NCBI RefSeq assembly: GCF_002432345.1
Contig: NZ_DJDT01000237.1
Span: 1-30,281 of the forward strand
Length of the DNA: 30,281 nucleotides
Direction of reading: 5' to 3'
From: Pedobacter sp. UBA5917
Lineage (GTDB): Bacteria; Bacteroidota; Bacteroidia; Sphingobacteriales; Sphingobacteriaceae
The position numbers and the translations under genes are program-made. Of the stretch, positions 7,655-14,884 are shown piece after piece; position 1 is the first letter of the stretch, and each line of letters opens with the position of its first letter. The notes beneath the pieces are model-generated. The model ran no database searches. It was not told where the DNA came from and saw only the letters and a program-made list of their open reading frames with translations.

Positions 7655-9295
7655 ATGAACTTGAAAGAGCCCACCTTATATAAAATTTTAATTGCCCTGG
7701 TTGCTCTGGTTAGTATACCGGCACTTTTTGGAGGCATAATGGAACCCGATTCGGCATTATATGCATCTATTGCCAAAAACATGGTGTTACGGAACGATTG
7801 GGTAAATATTTATGTACGTGGTGCCGATTGGCTTGACAAACCACATTTAACCTTTTGGCTGGCGGCCGCATCTTTTAAAGTTTTCGGGATTAATGCTTTT
7901 GCTTATAAACTGCCGTCTTTTTTATTCGGATTATTAGGTGCAGGATACATTTATAAACTGGCAAAGGATATTTATAGCGAAAAAACCGGGTTGATCAGTG
8001 CATTGATTTTTCTAAGCTCACTGCATATTCTTATTTCAACTTTCGATGTACGTGCAGAGATTTACATTACCACATTTACCTTAGCAGCCATTTATCATTA
8101 TTATAAAGCACATCAAGGTTCCTTTTGGCATATTGTTGTCGGGTCATTTTTTGCTGCCTGTGCCATCATGATCAAGGGAATATTTGTGCTGATCCCCGTT
8201 TTTGGTGGATTTATCATTTACTGGTTGCTCACCAAGCAATGGAAACAGTTGCTAAAGCCAAAATGGTGGATTGCCATTCTTTTGATTTTTATTTTTATTA
8301 TTCCGGAACTATATACGTTATACATCCAGTTTGATTTACATCCCGAGAAACTGGTATTTGGAAAAACCGGTGTTTCAGGTTTAAAATTTTTCTTTTGGGA
8401 CAGTCAGTTCGGTCGCTTTTTTAACAACGGACCGATAAAAGGCAAAGGTGATATTTCGTTCTTTCTGCATACTACGCTTTGGGCGTTTTTACCCTGGTCG
8501 ATATTGTTTTATACCGCAGTCGTTAATCTTTTCAAAAAGAAAAACAGAGTGGGTTTACCCGCGGAAAGTATTATGATCTGGACGAGTGCTGCGATTACCT
8601 TCCTGTTATTTTCGCTTTCTAAATTCCAGCTGCCACATTATATTTTAATTATTCTGCCACAGTTTGCCATTATTACGGCGTTATATATCCAGAAACTGGA
8701 AGGAAAAGGCTTAAAAGTGTTTTTTACCGTTCAAAACGTATTGGCAGTTCTTATTGTTCTGATCCTCTCGTTCGTTGCTGTCTTTTTTGATTTTACAAAT
8801 AACTATATCGCAATAACAATTCTGATTGTTTTACTGAGCCTTTCATTCTTGCTTTTTAAAGGATTAAAAACTGAAAATCTATTGGCAAGAAGCGTGATGA
8901 TTTCGGTAGGGTTAATGATTTTTCTATCTGCATTTTTTTACCCCTCAGTGCTCAAATATGAATCGGGTATGGAAGCAGGCAAATGGTTAAAAGAAAACTA
9001 TCCTAATGCCAAGGCTTCGGTTTTGATGTATCCGGATGCGTACTCATTTGATTTTTATGCCAATGGCGAACCGAAATACTTCTGGAGTTACGAGGATCTC
9101 GAAAAATCGAAAAATGAAAAAGACCTGGTTATTTACATACCAGCAACTGAATTGGAAAGGTTAAAAACCGATTACCACGCCGAAGTGTTAAAATCATTTA
9201 AATATTATCACATTACCAAATTAACCGGTAAGTTTATCAATGCCAAAACGCGCCCTCAGGTTTTAGAGCAATTTTATTTGGTTAAAATACATTAA
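7655..9295 (+). CDS. GT39/GT83-type (PMT/ArnT-like) membrane glycosyltransferase
   Basis: A 546-residue integral membrane protein with about a dozen hydrophobic helices and a C-terminal soluble part. The first extracytoplasmic loop carries the acidic motif EPDSALYA, followed by the KPHLTFWLAA stretch (family pattern DKPPLxFWL). Both are typical of glycosyltransferases that use polyprenyl-phosphate sugars on the periplasmic side of the inner membrane (PMT, ArnT and related). The acceptor, lipid A, a protein or a glycan, cannot be told. The stop codon is one base from the start of the gtrA-like gene, so the two are probably translated together; GtrA proteins often serve such enzymes by moving the lipid-linked sugar. 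Confidence 0.88.
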   Translation: MNLKEPTLYKILIALVALVSIPALFGGIMEPDSALYASIAKNMVLRNDWVNIYVRGADWLDKPHLTFWLAAASFKVFGINAFAYKLPSFLFGLLGAGYIYKLAKDIYSEKTGLISALIFLSSLHILISTFDVRAEIYITTFTLAAIYHYYKAHQGSFWHIVVGSFFAACAIMIKGIFVLIPVFGGFIIYWLLTKQWKQLLKPKWWIAILLIFIFIIPELYTLYIQFDLHPEKLVFGKTGVSGLKFFFWDSQFGRFFNNGPIKGKGDISFFLHTTLWAFLPWSILFYTAVVNLFKKKNRVGLPAESIMIWTSAAITFLLFSLSKFQLPHYILIILPQFAIITALYIQKLEGKGLKVFFTVQNVLAVLIVLILSFVAVFFDFTNNYIAITILIVLLSLSFLLFKGLKTENLLARSVMISVGLMIFLSAFFYPSVLKYESGMEAGKWLKENYPNAKASVLMYPDAYSFDFYANGEPKYFWSYEDLEKSKNEKDLVIYIPATELERLKTDYHAEVLKSFKYYHITKLTGKFINAKTRPQVLEQFYLVKIH

Positions 9296-9296
9296 C

Positions 9297-9677
9297 ATGG
9301 ATTTATTCTTCCGCATCTTAAAATTTGGATTAACGGGTTTTCTTGGCATGGCGATCGACTTTGGAGCAACCTGGCTTTTCAAAGAGAAAATCAAAATCAA
9401 TAAATATATTGCCAATGCCATTGGGTTTACGTTAGCAGTAACCAATAATTACCTTATTAACCGGGTATGGACATTTGAAAGCACCAACACACATTGGGCA
9501 ACCGAATTCGGTAAATTTTTAGTAGTGAGTTTAATTGGCCTGGGCTTAAATACCTTTATCATTTATCTTTTTCACCAACGAAAAAATGGAACAAACTTTT
9601 ATGTAGCCAAGTTTTTTGCCATTGTAATTGTTTTTGTGTGGAATTTTTTGGCAAATATGTTGTTTACATTTAGGTAA
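9297..9677 (+). CDS. GtrA-family membrane protein
   Basis: A 126-residue protein with four hydrophobic helices. The opening RILKFGLTGFLGMAIDFGATWLF and the motif TNNYLINRVWTFES are typical of GtrA/DPMS-type proteins, which are thought to flip polyprenyl-linked sugars or otherwise support membrane glycosyltransferases. It begins one base after the glycosyltransferase stop codon. The end of the gene (FVWNFLANMLFTFR) and the 14 bases after its stop codon are repeated 86 bases downstream with mainly synonymous changes, which marks a lost second gtrA copy. Confidence 0.9.
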   Translation: MDLFFRILKFGLTGFLGMAIDFGATWLFKEKIKINKYIANAIGFTLAVTNNYLINRVWTFESTNTHWATEFGKFLVVSLIGLGLNTFIIYLFHQRKNGTNFYVAKFFAIVIVFVWNFLANMLFTFR

Positions 9678-9715
9678 ATCTGACCATTAAGTAATATCCG
9701 GATGATTTAGCAAGA

Positions 9716-9777
9716 GTTTTTGTGTTGAATTTTCTGACAAATATGCTGTTTACTTTCAGGTAAATCTGACCATTAAG
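9716..9777 (+). pseudogene. 3' remnant of a second gtrA-like gene
   Basis: This stretch translates as FVLNFLTNMLFTFR-stop, against FVWNFLANMLFTFR-stop at the end of the intact gtrA 86 bases upstream. Of six differing bases in the coding part, four are silent (two TTG to CTG, ACA to ACT, TTT to TTC). The 14 bases after the stop codon are identical. The codon-wise pattern shows the copy was once coding and diverged under selection before the rest of the gene was lost. Confidence 0.7.
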
Positions 9778-9863
9778 AAATTAAGAACATTAAGGGAGAT
9801 CTGGATATTTTATATGTTTGGCACGGACCAATGAACAAATGACCAGTGAACTAATGAACCTTA

Positions 9864-9986
9864 TTAAGAAACTTTTTTTCCGACAAAGTAGATTACAACG
9901 AGCCATATTAATCCTTTTATCAGGAAGAATAGGAAGCCAACCAGGCCAACCCGCTTAAACCATAATTTTACTTTTTCTTTATTCAT
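9864..9986 (-). CDS. Small single-helix membrane peptide (40 aa)
   Basis: An ATG-started frame of 40 codons, opening MNKEKVKLWFKRVG and followed by a hydrophobic helix of about 22 residues (residues 13-35), ending in GKKVS. The strongly basic N terminus followed by one helix suggests an inner-membrane protein with its N terminus in the cytosol. It lies between the gtrA remnant and the next plus-strand gene, alone on its strand. No family is recognised and the function is unknown. The clean amphipathic-plus-helix design and the absence of rare codons argue that it is a real gene; conservation in relatives would settle this. Confidence 0.55.
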   Translation of the reverse strand: MNKEKVKLWFKRVGLVGFLFFLIKGLIWLVVIYFVGKKVS

Positions 9987-10127
9987 TGGGGATGTTTTGT
10001 AAAGATAAATGATTTGAATTAAATTAGAAAGATTTTAAATAAGGAATTCTGAGGTTTTATCAGAAACAGCTAAAAATTTAGTTTTCAAAAAATTTTTCTT
10101 AAATTCAGTCATCTCAAATTATATCCT

Positions 10128-10622
10128 ATGAAAAAATTAATGTTCATCCTATTGGCATTTTGCACCGTTTCGTTATCTGCAATGGCCGCCCCTACAACCG
10201 TTCACGGAACCATCTTATCAAAATCATCGGTTGGAGATTCGACAAAGAAGATGACTGCCAAAGAATGGAAAGATGTAGAAAAACAGTTAAAAGCCGCCAT
10301 GCCAAAGCAAATGGCCACACCCCTGTTAAAGCAACTAAAAGAAGCTGAAAAATTGGGTAAATCTACTTCTCCGGGCGATCAGAAAGCCTTATCCAACATG
10401 ATCATGAAAAGCCTGAACGATAACGGCGATTTAATGAACTACGAAATAGAGAAAAAAAGTATTATAGATGATTTTAAAATGCAGGAGTTCGACAATGCTG
10501 CTGATAAAAGAGAAGCACGGAAAGATATGCGTAGAGAACTAAAGGAGTTAAAACGTGATTTTAAACGAGATCAGAAAGAGCGGAAAAAAGAAAAGAAAGC
10601 AGAAAACCTTCACTTTATTTAG
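10128..10622 (+). CDS. Secreted charged protein, coiled-coil-like tail
   Basis: A 164-residue protein with a signal peptide (MKKLMFILLAFCTVSLSAMAAP). The mature part is rich in Lys, Glu and Asp. The last 45 residues (REARKDMRRELKELKRDFKR and onward) form a very basic, helical, coiled-coil-like tail. No enzymatic motif is visible and the family is not recognised. It ends 15 bases before the deacetylase-like gene, so the two probably form one transcription unit. A role at the cell surface or in binding an acidic polymer would be a guess. Confidence 0.8.
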   Translation: MKKLMFILLAFCTVSLSAMAAPTTVHGTILSKSSVGDSTKKMTAKEWKDVEKQLKAAMPKQMATPLLKQLKEAEKLGKSTSPGDQKALSNMIMKSLNDNGDLMNYEIEKKSIIDDFKMQEFDNAADKREARKDMRRELKELKRDFKRDQKERKKEKKAENLHFI

Positions 10623-10637
10623 TTCGCTTATTGATTT

Positions 10638-11603
10638 ATGAAATTTAAATTGTTCATTTTCTTAATATGTCTTGCGCATTTATCTTTTGCACAAAATTTT
10701 AATGATGTTAAGCGTTACAAAGTAAATTTCGCGATTGCAACGGGCCTGAACCAAAAATTGATTGCAACAAGAAGCTTTACCGCAAACAATCAAAAATACC
10801 TGTTACTGGTTAATCCGGAAACTTTAGATACCAAAGTAGATCTGGCCAATAATTACAGTACCAGCAGTTTACAATTTCAGAATGTTCTGGCCATTTTTAA
10901 AAATACAGCCTATGTTAAATCGATCGAGGCTGCAGCAGCTAAAGATCTGCAATTGCAGAATGCGGGGATTGATCACGCCATTCCGAATGAAAAAGGCATT
11001 ACTCTAACCATTGATCTCTGTCCATCGCACAAAGCACTGGACAGGGTTATTTTCCAATCGGTTTTTGATGAATTTAAAAAGATAGAACAGCCGGCTCCTT
11101 TAGCCATTTCTGTTTCGGGCAAATGGATGCTGAAACATCAGGACGACCTTAACTGGCTGAAAAGTTTGGTAGAGAAAAAGGAACTGAACATTACCTGGGT
11201 AAACCACACCTACAACCATGAGGTAAATAAACTGCCACTTGCCGAAAATTTTTTACTTGCACCCGGCACCAATTTAGATGTAGAAGTGCTGGAGAACGAA
11301 AAATTAATGTTAAAAAACGGTTTAACACCATCGGTATTTTTCCGTTTCCCAGGATTGGTATCCGATAAAAGCATTGTAGAAAAGATTGAAGCTTATGGCT
11401 TGATCCCTATCGGTAGTGACGCCTGGTTAGCCAAAGGACAGCAGCCTAATGCAGGGAGTATTGTTTTGATCCACGGTAATGGAAACGAAGAAATAGGCGT
11501 GAAAGATTTTATACAACTGCTAAAAACTAAACAGGCCGACGTAAAAAATAAACAGTGGCTGCTTTTTGATTTGAGAGCAGGTTTGGAGAAAGAGTTTGAG
11601 TAA
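10638..11603 (+). CDS. Divergent polysaccharide deacetylase (NodB-like), secreted
   Basis: A 321-residue exported protein (signal peptide MKFKLFIFLICLAHLSFA). From about residue 125 onward it shows the order of NodB-homology motifs: GITLTIDLCPS in place of motif 1 TFDDG, VNHTYNHEVN as motif 2 (H-x3-H metal ligands), FFRFPGL as motif 3 (RxPG), a GSDAWL segment, and SIVLIHGNG as the closing His motif. The first Asp of motif 1 and the paired His are kept, but the second Asp is replaced by Leu-Cys. It is probably a carbohydrate-esterase-4-fold protein acting on peptidoglycan or another amino sugar polymer in the envelope. The altered motif 1 leaves the activity uncertain. Confidence 0.75.
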   Translation: MKFKLFIFLICLAHLSFAQNFNDVKRYKVNFAIATGLNQKLIATRSFTANNQKYLLLVNPETLDTKVDLANNYSTSSLQFQNVLAIFKNTAYVKSIEAAAAKDLQLQNAGIDHAIPNEKGITLTIDLCPSHKALDRVIFQSVFDEFKKIEQPAPLAISVSGKWMLKHQDDLNWLKSLVEKKELNITWVNHTYNHEVNKLPLAENFLLAPGTNLDVEVLENEKLMLKNGLTPSVFFRFPGLVSDKSIVEKIEAYGLIPIGSDAWLAKGQQPNAGSIVLIHGNGNEEIGVKDFIQLLKTKQADVKNKQWLLFDLRAGLEKEFE

Positions 11604-11606
11604 ACG

Positions 11607-11725
11607 CGTTTTTAACCACAGAGAACACAGAGAAAAGACGCAAAGATCACAGAGATTAAAATAGGTTTGTTATAAACCACACTTTGTGCCCTTTTGCGAA
11701 AAACTTTTCGCCTTTTGCGGTAAAA
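11607..11725. repeat. Long hairpin element of the AACCACAGAG/ACGCAAAG type
   Basis: Fills the gap between the convergent deacetylase-like gene and the small Cys-rich gene. The left part reads TTAACCACAGAGAACACAGAG then GACGCAAAG, and the right part CTTTGTGCCCTTTTGCG then TTTTGCGGTAA, giving an imperfect inverted repeat. This wording is widespread between genes of many bacteria. It is related in design to 6741-6850 and may act as a two-way transcription stop. Confidence 0.6.
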
Positions 11726-12067
11726 TTACTTCTTAACCGGCAACAATTTTATTTCCTTTGCTTTAAAGCGGTTGTTTACAATTTCGCCGGTAACTTCTGC
11801 TTTACTTACAGCATTACAGAAACCATGTTCGCCATGCGCATCGCCAAAATCGTCGATACCTTTACCATCTACAAAATAAGGTTTACCATCTATTTTAACG
11901 GCTAATTCGCAATCTTTACCCTTCATTTTAAACTGACATTCGCCACAGGCAATATCTACAACCTGTTTGGTAATTACTTTCGCCGTTGCAGCTTTTTGGG
12001 GCGCAGTTTGGGCATTTACAGAAACTGAAAATAAACCTAGTACTATTGCAAAAATTAACTTTTTCAT
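11726..12067 (-). CDS. Small secreted Cys-rich protein (DUF6370-like)
   Basis: A 113-residue protein with a signal peptide (MKKLIFAIVLGLFSVSVNAQ). The mature part holds a compact domain with four cysteines: ACGECQF, KGKDCELAV and HGFCNAV. It has conserved-looking stretches KIDGKPYFVDG and GIDDFGDAHGEHGFC, rich in Asp and His. This pattern matches what I recall of the DUF6370 family, common in Bacteroidetes; the function is unknown, and metal binding by the Cys/His/Asp set is an inference. The ATG lies about 15 bases after a TATATTTG box (12082-12089). The upstream edge of that promoter is formed by the 81-bp repeat element. Confidence 0.85.
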   Translation of the reverse strand: MKKLIFAIVLGLFSVSVNAQTAPQKAATAKVITKQVVDIACGECQFKMKGKDCELAVKIDGKPYFVDGKGIDDFGDAHGEHGFCNAVSKAEVTGEIVNNRFKAKEIKLLPVKK

Positions 12068-12081
12068 TGTTTGTGTTTTTT

Positions 12082-12089
12082 CAAATATA
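12082..12089 (-). promoter_or_regulatory. -7 box (TATATTTG) of the Cys-rich protein gene
   Basis: A perfect TAnnTTTG match on the minus strand, 14 bases before the ATG at 12067. The expected -33 position falls inside the 81-bp repeat element and reads TTTT, so the element supplies the upstream half of this promoter. Confidence 0.5.
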
Positions 12090-12093
12090 ACGA

Positions 12094-12174
12094 AACCTTT
12101 CAGGTTTTAAAACGGCGCAGCCCTCAATGAGGCCTATGAAAATATCAAGCAACCCGAATTAAACCTGCGAGGTT
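12094..12174 (+). repeat. 81-bp inverted-repeat-ended element, copy A
   Basis: Nearly identical, in inverted orientation, to 28709-28789. The shared core includes GGCGCAGCCCTCAATGAGG and GCAACCCGAATTAAACCTGC with a single A/G difference between them. The right end AAACCTGCGAGGT is intact; the left end is degraded to CCTTTCAGGTTTT. Confidence 0.8.
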
Positions 12175-12218
12175 TGATTTAAAACAGTGGGTTTTGCGTT
12201 AGGGATTGTAAGGGTTCA

Positions 12219-12239
12219 GTACCGATCCTTCATCGGTAC
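12219..12239. repeat. Perfect 8-bp hairpin (GTACCGAT)
   Basis: GTACCGAT and ATCGGTAC form a perfect stem around a 5-base loop. It lies in the 12068-12515 spacer, which holds no gene but a series of separate palindromic elements. Confidence 0.6.
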
Positions 12240-12325
12240 CGGAGCGAAGCGCAGCCCTGAAAAGCCCGACCCTTGCGTAGCTTGGGTAACGCCCAAATAG
12301 ACATAAATTTAAATTATTACTAAAT

Positions 12326-12352
12326 AGATCCTGAAATAAATTCAGGATGACG
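12326..12352 (+). repeat. AGAT-CCTGAA/TTCAGG-ATGACG hairpin element
   Basis: Same core as 167-193, 20469-20495 and 25868-25894. Here the outermost stem pair is T:A instead of C:G, a compensatory double change that keeps the stem paired. Confidence 0.8.
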
Positions 12353-12363
12353 TTATGTACTAA

Positions 12364-12432
12364 AAAACCTCGTAGGTTTTAAAAAACAACTAAAGACACC
12401 CCGTCCTGCGGACACCCCTCTGGGAGAGGGGA
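12364..12432. repeat. Two adjacent short palindromes
   Basis: AAAACCT-CGT-AGGTTTT (12364-12380) is followed by a CCCGTCCTGCGGACACC stretch that ends in the hairpin CCCCTCT-GGG-AGAGGGG (12416-12432). Both resemble intergenic repeat words common in Sphingobacteriaceae. They add to the dense stack of hairpins downstream of ahcY. Confidence 0.55.
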
Positions 12433-12470
12433 ATAAAAAAAGGGATATGCAAGTTGCACATCCCTTTTGT
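12433..12470 (-). terminator. Rho-independent terminator of ahcY
   Basis: On the minus strand a stem formed by AAAGGGATGTGCAA and its near complement TTGCATATCCCTTT ends in a run of seven T residues. It starts about 46 bases after the ahcY stop codon. One 2x2 mismatch interrupts an otherwise well-paired stem. Confidence 0.8.
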
Positions 12471-12515
12471 ATTTTACATTTTCGGTTAACTGCTAACTAA
12501 AAACTGCAAACTGAA

Positions 12516-13832
12516 TTAATACCTGTAAGTATCTGCTTTAAACGGACCTTCTACCGGTACACCGATATAATCAGCCTGGTGTTGATCTAAAACATCTAAC
12601 TCCACACCGATTTTTTCTAAGTGTAAACGAGCTACTTTTTCATCTAAATGCTTAGGCAAAGTATAAACTTTGTTTTCGTAAGCAGCAGTGTTTGTCCAAA
12701 GTTCTAATTGAGCCAAAGTTTGGTTGGTAAACGAGTTACTCATTACAAAACTTGGGTGACCGGTTGCACAACCTAAGTTAACCAAACGACCTTCAGCAAG
12801 TACAATTACGTCTTTACCATCGATGGTATATTTATCAACCTGTGGTTTAATTTCTACTTTGGTATCGCCATAAGCACCGTTTAACCAGGCCATATCGATC
12901 TCGTTATCGAAGTGACCGATGTTACAAACAATCGCTTTATCTTTTAATGCCCTGAAGTGTTTTTCGCGAACGATATCACAGTTACCGGTAGTGGTTACTA
13001 CAATATCTGCTTCTTTAATTGCAGTATCTAAACGTTTCACTTCGTAACCTTCCATTGCAGCCTGTAATGCACAGATTGGATCGATTTCGGTAACGATAAC
13101 ACGTACGCCCTGCGAGCTTAACGATTCTGCAGAACCTTTACCTACATCTCCGTAACCGCAAACAACAGCTACTTTACCGGCCATCATTACATCGGTAGCA
13201 CGACGGATCGCATCAACCAATGATTCGCGGCAACCGTATTTGTTATCGAATTTAGATTTGGTAACCGAATCGTTTACGTTAATTGCAGGTAAGTGCAATG
13301 TTCCGTTTTTCATTCTTTCGTATAAACGGTGAACACCGGTTGTAGTTTCTTCTGATAAACCTTTAATGTTAGCAATCAATTCAGGGAAACGGTCGAAAAC
13401 CATATTGGTTAAATCGCCACCATCATCCAAAATCATGTTTAATGGTTGTTGCTCCGGACCGAAATGAAGGGTTTGCTCAATACACCAGTCGAATTCTTCT
13501 TCGTTTAAACCTTTCCAGGCATAAACCTGAATACCCGCAGCAGCAATTGCCGCAGCAGCATGATCCTGTGTTGAGAAAATATTGCAAGATGACCAGGTAA
13601 CTTCAGCACCAAGGGCCACCAATGTTTCGATTAAAACAGCCGTTTGGATGGTCATATGCAGACAGCCTGCTATACGCGCACCTTTTAACGGTTGTGTTGG
13701 ACCGAATTCTTTACGTAAACTCATTAAACCTGGCATCTCTGCTTCGGCTAATTCGATTTCTTTACGGCCCCATTCTGCCAGTGAAATGTCCTTAACTTTG
13801 TAAGGAATGTAAGTTGTCTCTACTGATGACAT
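12516..13832 (-). CDS. ahcY: Adenosylhomocysteinase (S-adenosyl-L-homocysteine hydrolase)
   Basis: Splits S-adenosylhomocysteine into adenosine and homocysteine in the cytosol, which keeps SAM-dependent methylation running and feeds methionine regeneration. The 438 residues match the normal bacterial length. The NAD-binding motif VVCGYGDVGKGSAES is intact, as are the substrate-binding stretches around GCLHMTIQTAVLIETL, HLPAINVNDSVTKSKFDN, GHFDNEIDM and GHPSFVMSNSF. The C terminus PFKADTYRY closes the NAD site of the neighbouring subunit. The gene stands alone, with a strong promoter (13857-13888) and a terminator (12433-12470). No SAH riboswitch is visible in the short leader. Confidence 0.97.
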   Translation of the reverse strand: MSSVETTYIPYKVKDISLAEWGRKEIELAEAEMPGLMSLRKEFGPTQPLKGARIAGCLHMTIQTAVLIETLVALGAEVTWSSCNIFSTQDHAAAAIAAAGIQVYAWKGLNEEEFDWCIEQTLHFGPEQQPLNMILDDGGDLTNMVFDRFPELIANIKGLSEETTTGVHRLYERMKNGTLHLPAINVNDSVTKSKFDNKYGCRESLVDAIRRATDVMMAGKVAVVCGYGDVGKGSAESLSSQGVRVIVTEIDPICALQAAMEGYEVKRLDTAIKEADIVVTTTGNCDIVREKHFRALKDKAIVCNIGHFDNEIDMAWLNGAYGDTKVEIKPQVDKYTIDGKDVIVLAEGRLVNLGCATGHPSFVMSNSFTNQTLAQLELWTNTAAYENKVYTLPKHLDEKVARLHLEKIGVELDVLDQHQADYIGVPVEGPFKADTYRY

Positions 13833-13856
13833 AATTATTTGTTTTTAAATGTGATG

Positions 13857-13888
13857 CAAAGTTACCACATCCCTTTGTGAAAGCCAAA
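13857..13888 (-). promoter_or_regulatory. ahcY promoter (TTTG, 20 bp, TAACTTTG)
   Basis: On the minus strand a TTTG -33 box (13885-13888) lies 20 bases from a perfect TAnnTTTG -7 box, TAACTTTG (13857-13864). This is the Bacteroidetes primary sigma factor pattern. The -7 box is 24 bases from the ahcY ATG, so the leader is short. Confidence 0.8.
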
Positions 13889-14098
13889 TAATTAAAGGGT
13901 AAGCAGGTTGGAGGATTGTAAAATAAAATACTGGTTTTCAAGCTAAGTTTGCAATATTTGATTACAAGTCTTTCTATGTTATTTATGCCCTTTATTAAAA
14001 CCCTTATTTATGCTTTAAAATTATTATAATTGGTTACAAAACTTAAATATTTAGTCTTGTATGTCAGTATTAATATGGATTTTAATTAGTTTTATTTT

Positions 14099-14770
14099 AT
14101 GAAGGAAGAACGCATCTTACTCACATCAAAGGAAAAGTTTACCAGAATGATGGATGCTTGGGTAAAGCTAGGGGAACTGTGTAAGCTATACGACGATGGT
14201 AATACCACTTTTTATACCGAAATCGCAACAAAAATAAGATCTCTATTCCACGAGACAAGAATTTCTAAATCTTTAGTAGGTCAGGTACTAGATCTAGAGG
14301 GAAGATACCTATTATCCACAGGTAGAAATTATGATCCAAATAATCTAGCTCAACATACACCGCTTATTAACTTTAAATTTCGAGGCGAACTGCACCCTGT
14401 GTATTCACACAATAAACCGCCCTTCGTTTTCGAACGAAAACTAATCTTTGGTGCTTGGTGGAATAAGGAGCTTGTATACGTTGATCATTCTGGCAATAAA
14501 TTTACACGGCAAAAAATAGTTTCATGCATTGCAGACACCGACGGAGGAGCGCATTATGACCCATCTTTGCCTAAGGATTATTACGAGGTATCTAGGAAAA
14601 ATAGCTTAGGGTACACGTATTACAAAGGAATGGATCCAACTGACAAAGAGAGGAATTCAATGGGAGATCCGTTAATATCAACTTTGAGAACGATTGCTGA
14701 AGAGGTATTACTTTCAATGCATCCAGAAAACCAAACTGCTTTACATGAGATGCCTATATCTGAAGAATAA
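14099..14770 (+). CDS. Orphan cytosolic protein, family not recognised
   Basis: A 223-residue protein without signal peptide or membrane segment. It begins with a helical region (EKFTRMMDAWVKLGELCKLYDD), has a central aromatic-rich part (IFGAWWNKELVYVDHSGNKF), then a notable acidic/His stretch, IADTDGGAHYDPSLPKDYY, that could bind a metal or be a catalytic loop, and ends with a helix (LISTLRTIAEEVLLSM). The gene uses AGA, CTA and other codons that are rarer in the neighbouring housekeeping genes, and the 200 bases upstream are very AT-rich, which suggests later acquisition. No function can be assigned. Confidence 0.75.
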   Translation: MKEERILLTSKEKFTRMMDAWVKLGELCKLYDDGNTTFYTEIATKIRSLFHETRISKSLVGQVLDLEGRYLLSTGRNYDPNNLAQHTPLINFKFRGELHPVYSHNKPPFVFERKLIFGAWWNKELVYVDHSGNKFTRQKIVSCIADTDGGAHYDPSLPKDYYEVSRKNSLGYTYYKGMDPTDKERNSMGDPLISTLRTIAEEVLLSMHPENQTALHEMPISEE

Positions 14771-14804
14771 GATAGCAATGCGCTACCATCTTTTTGTCTT
14801 TTTT
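14769..14804 (+). terminator. Probable terminator after the orphan gene
   Basis: AAGATAGC pairs with GCTA...TCTT across a 3-base bulge with a 5-base loop, and is followed by T-rich sequence (TTTTTGTCTTTTTT). It starts within the stop codon of the 14099-14770 gene. Confidence 0.5.
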
Positions 14805-14884
14805 GGAAGGTTATAAAAAATCAAAAGTAATTGCCAAGATTTCATTTTATGAAAATTTAAAATAGTTTTTACATTAGCCATTCA

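Noticed and set aside
13833..13856. SAH or SAM riboswitch in front of ahcY
   Set aside because: The promoter is so close to the ATG that the leader is only about 20 bases, too short for a riboswitch.
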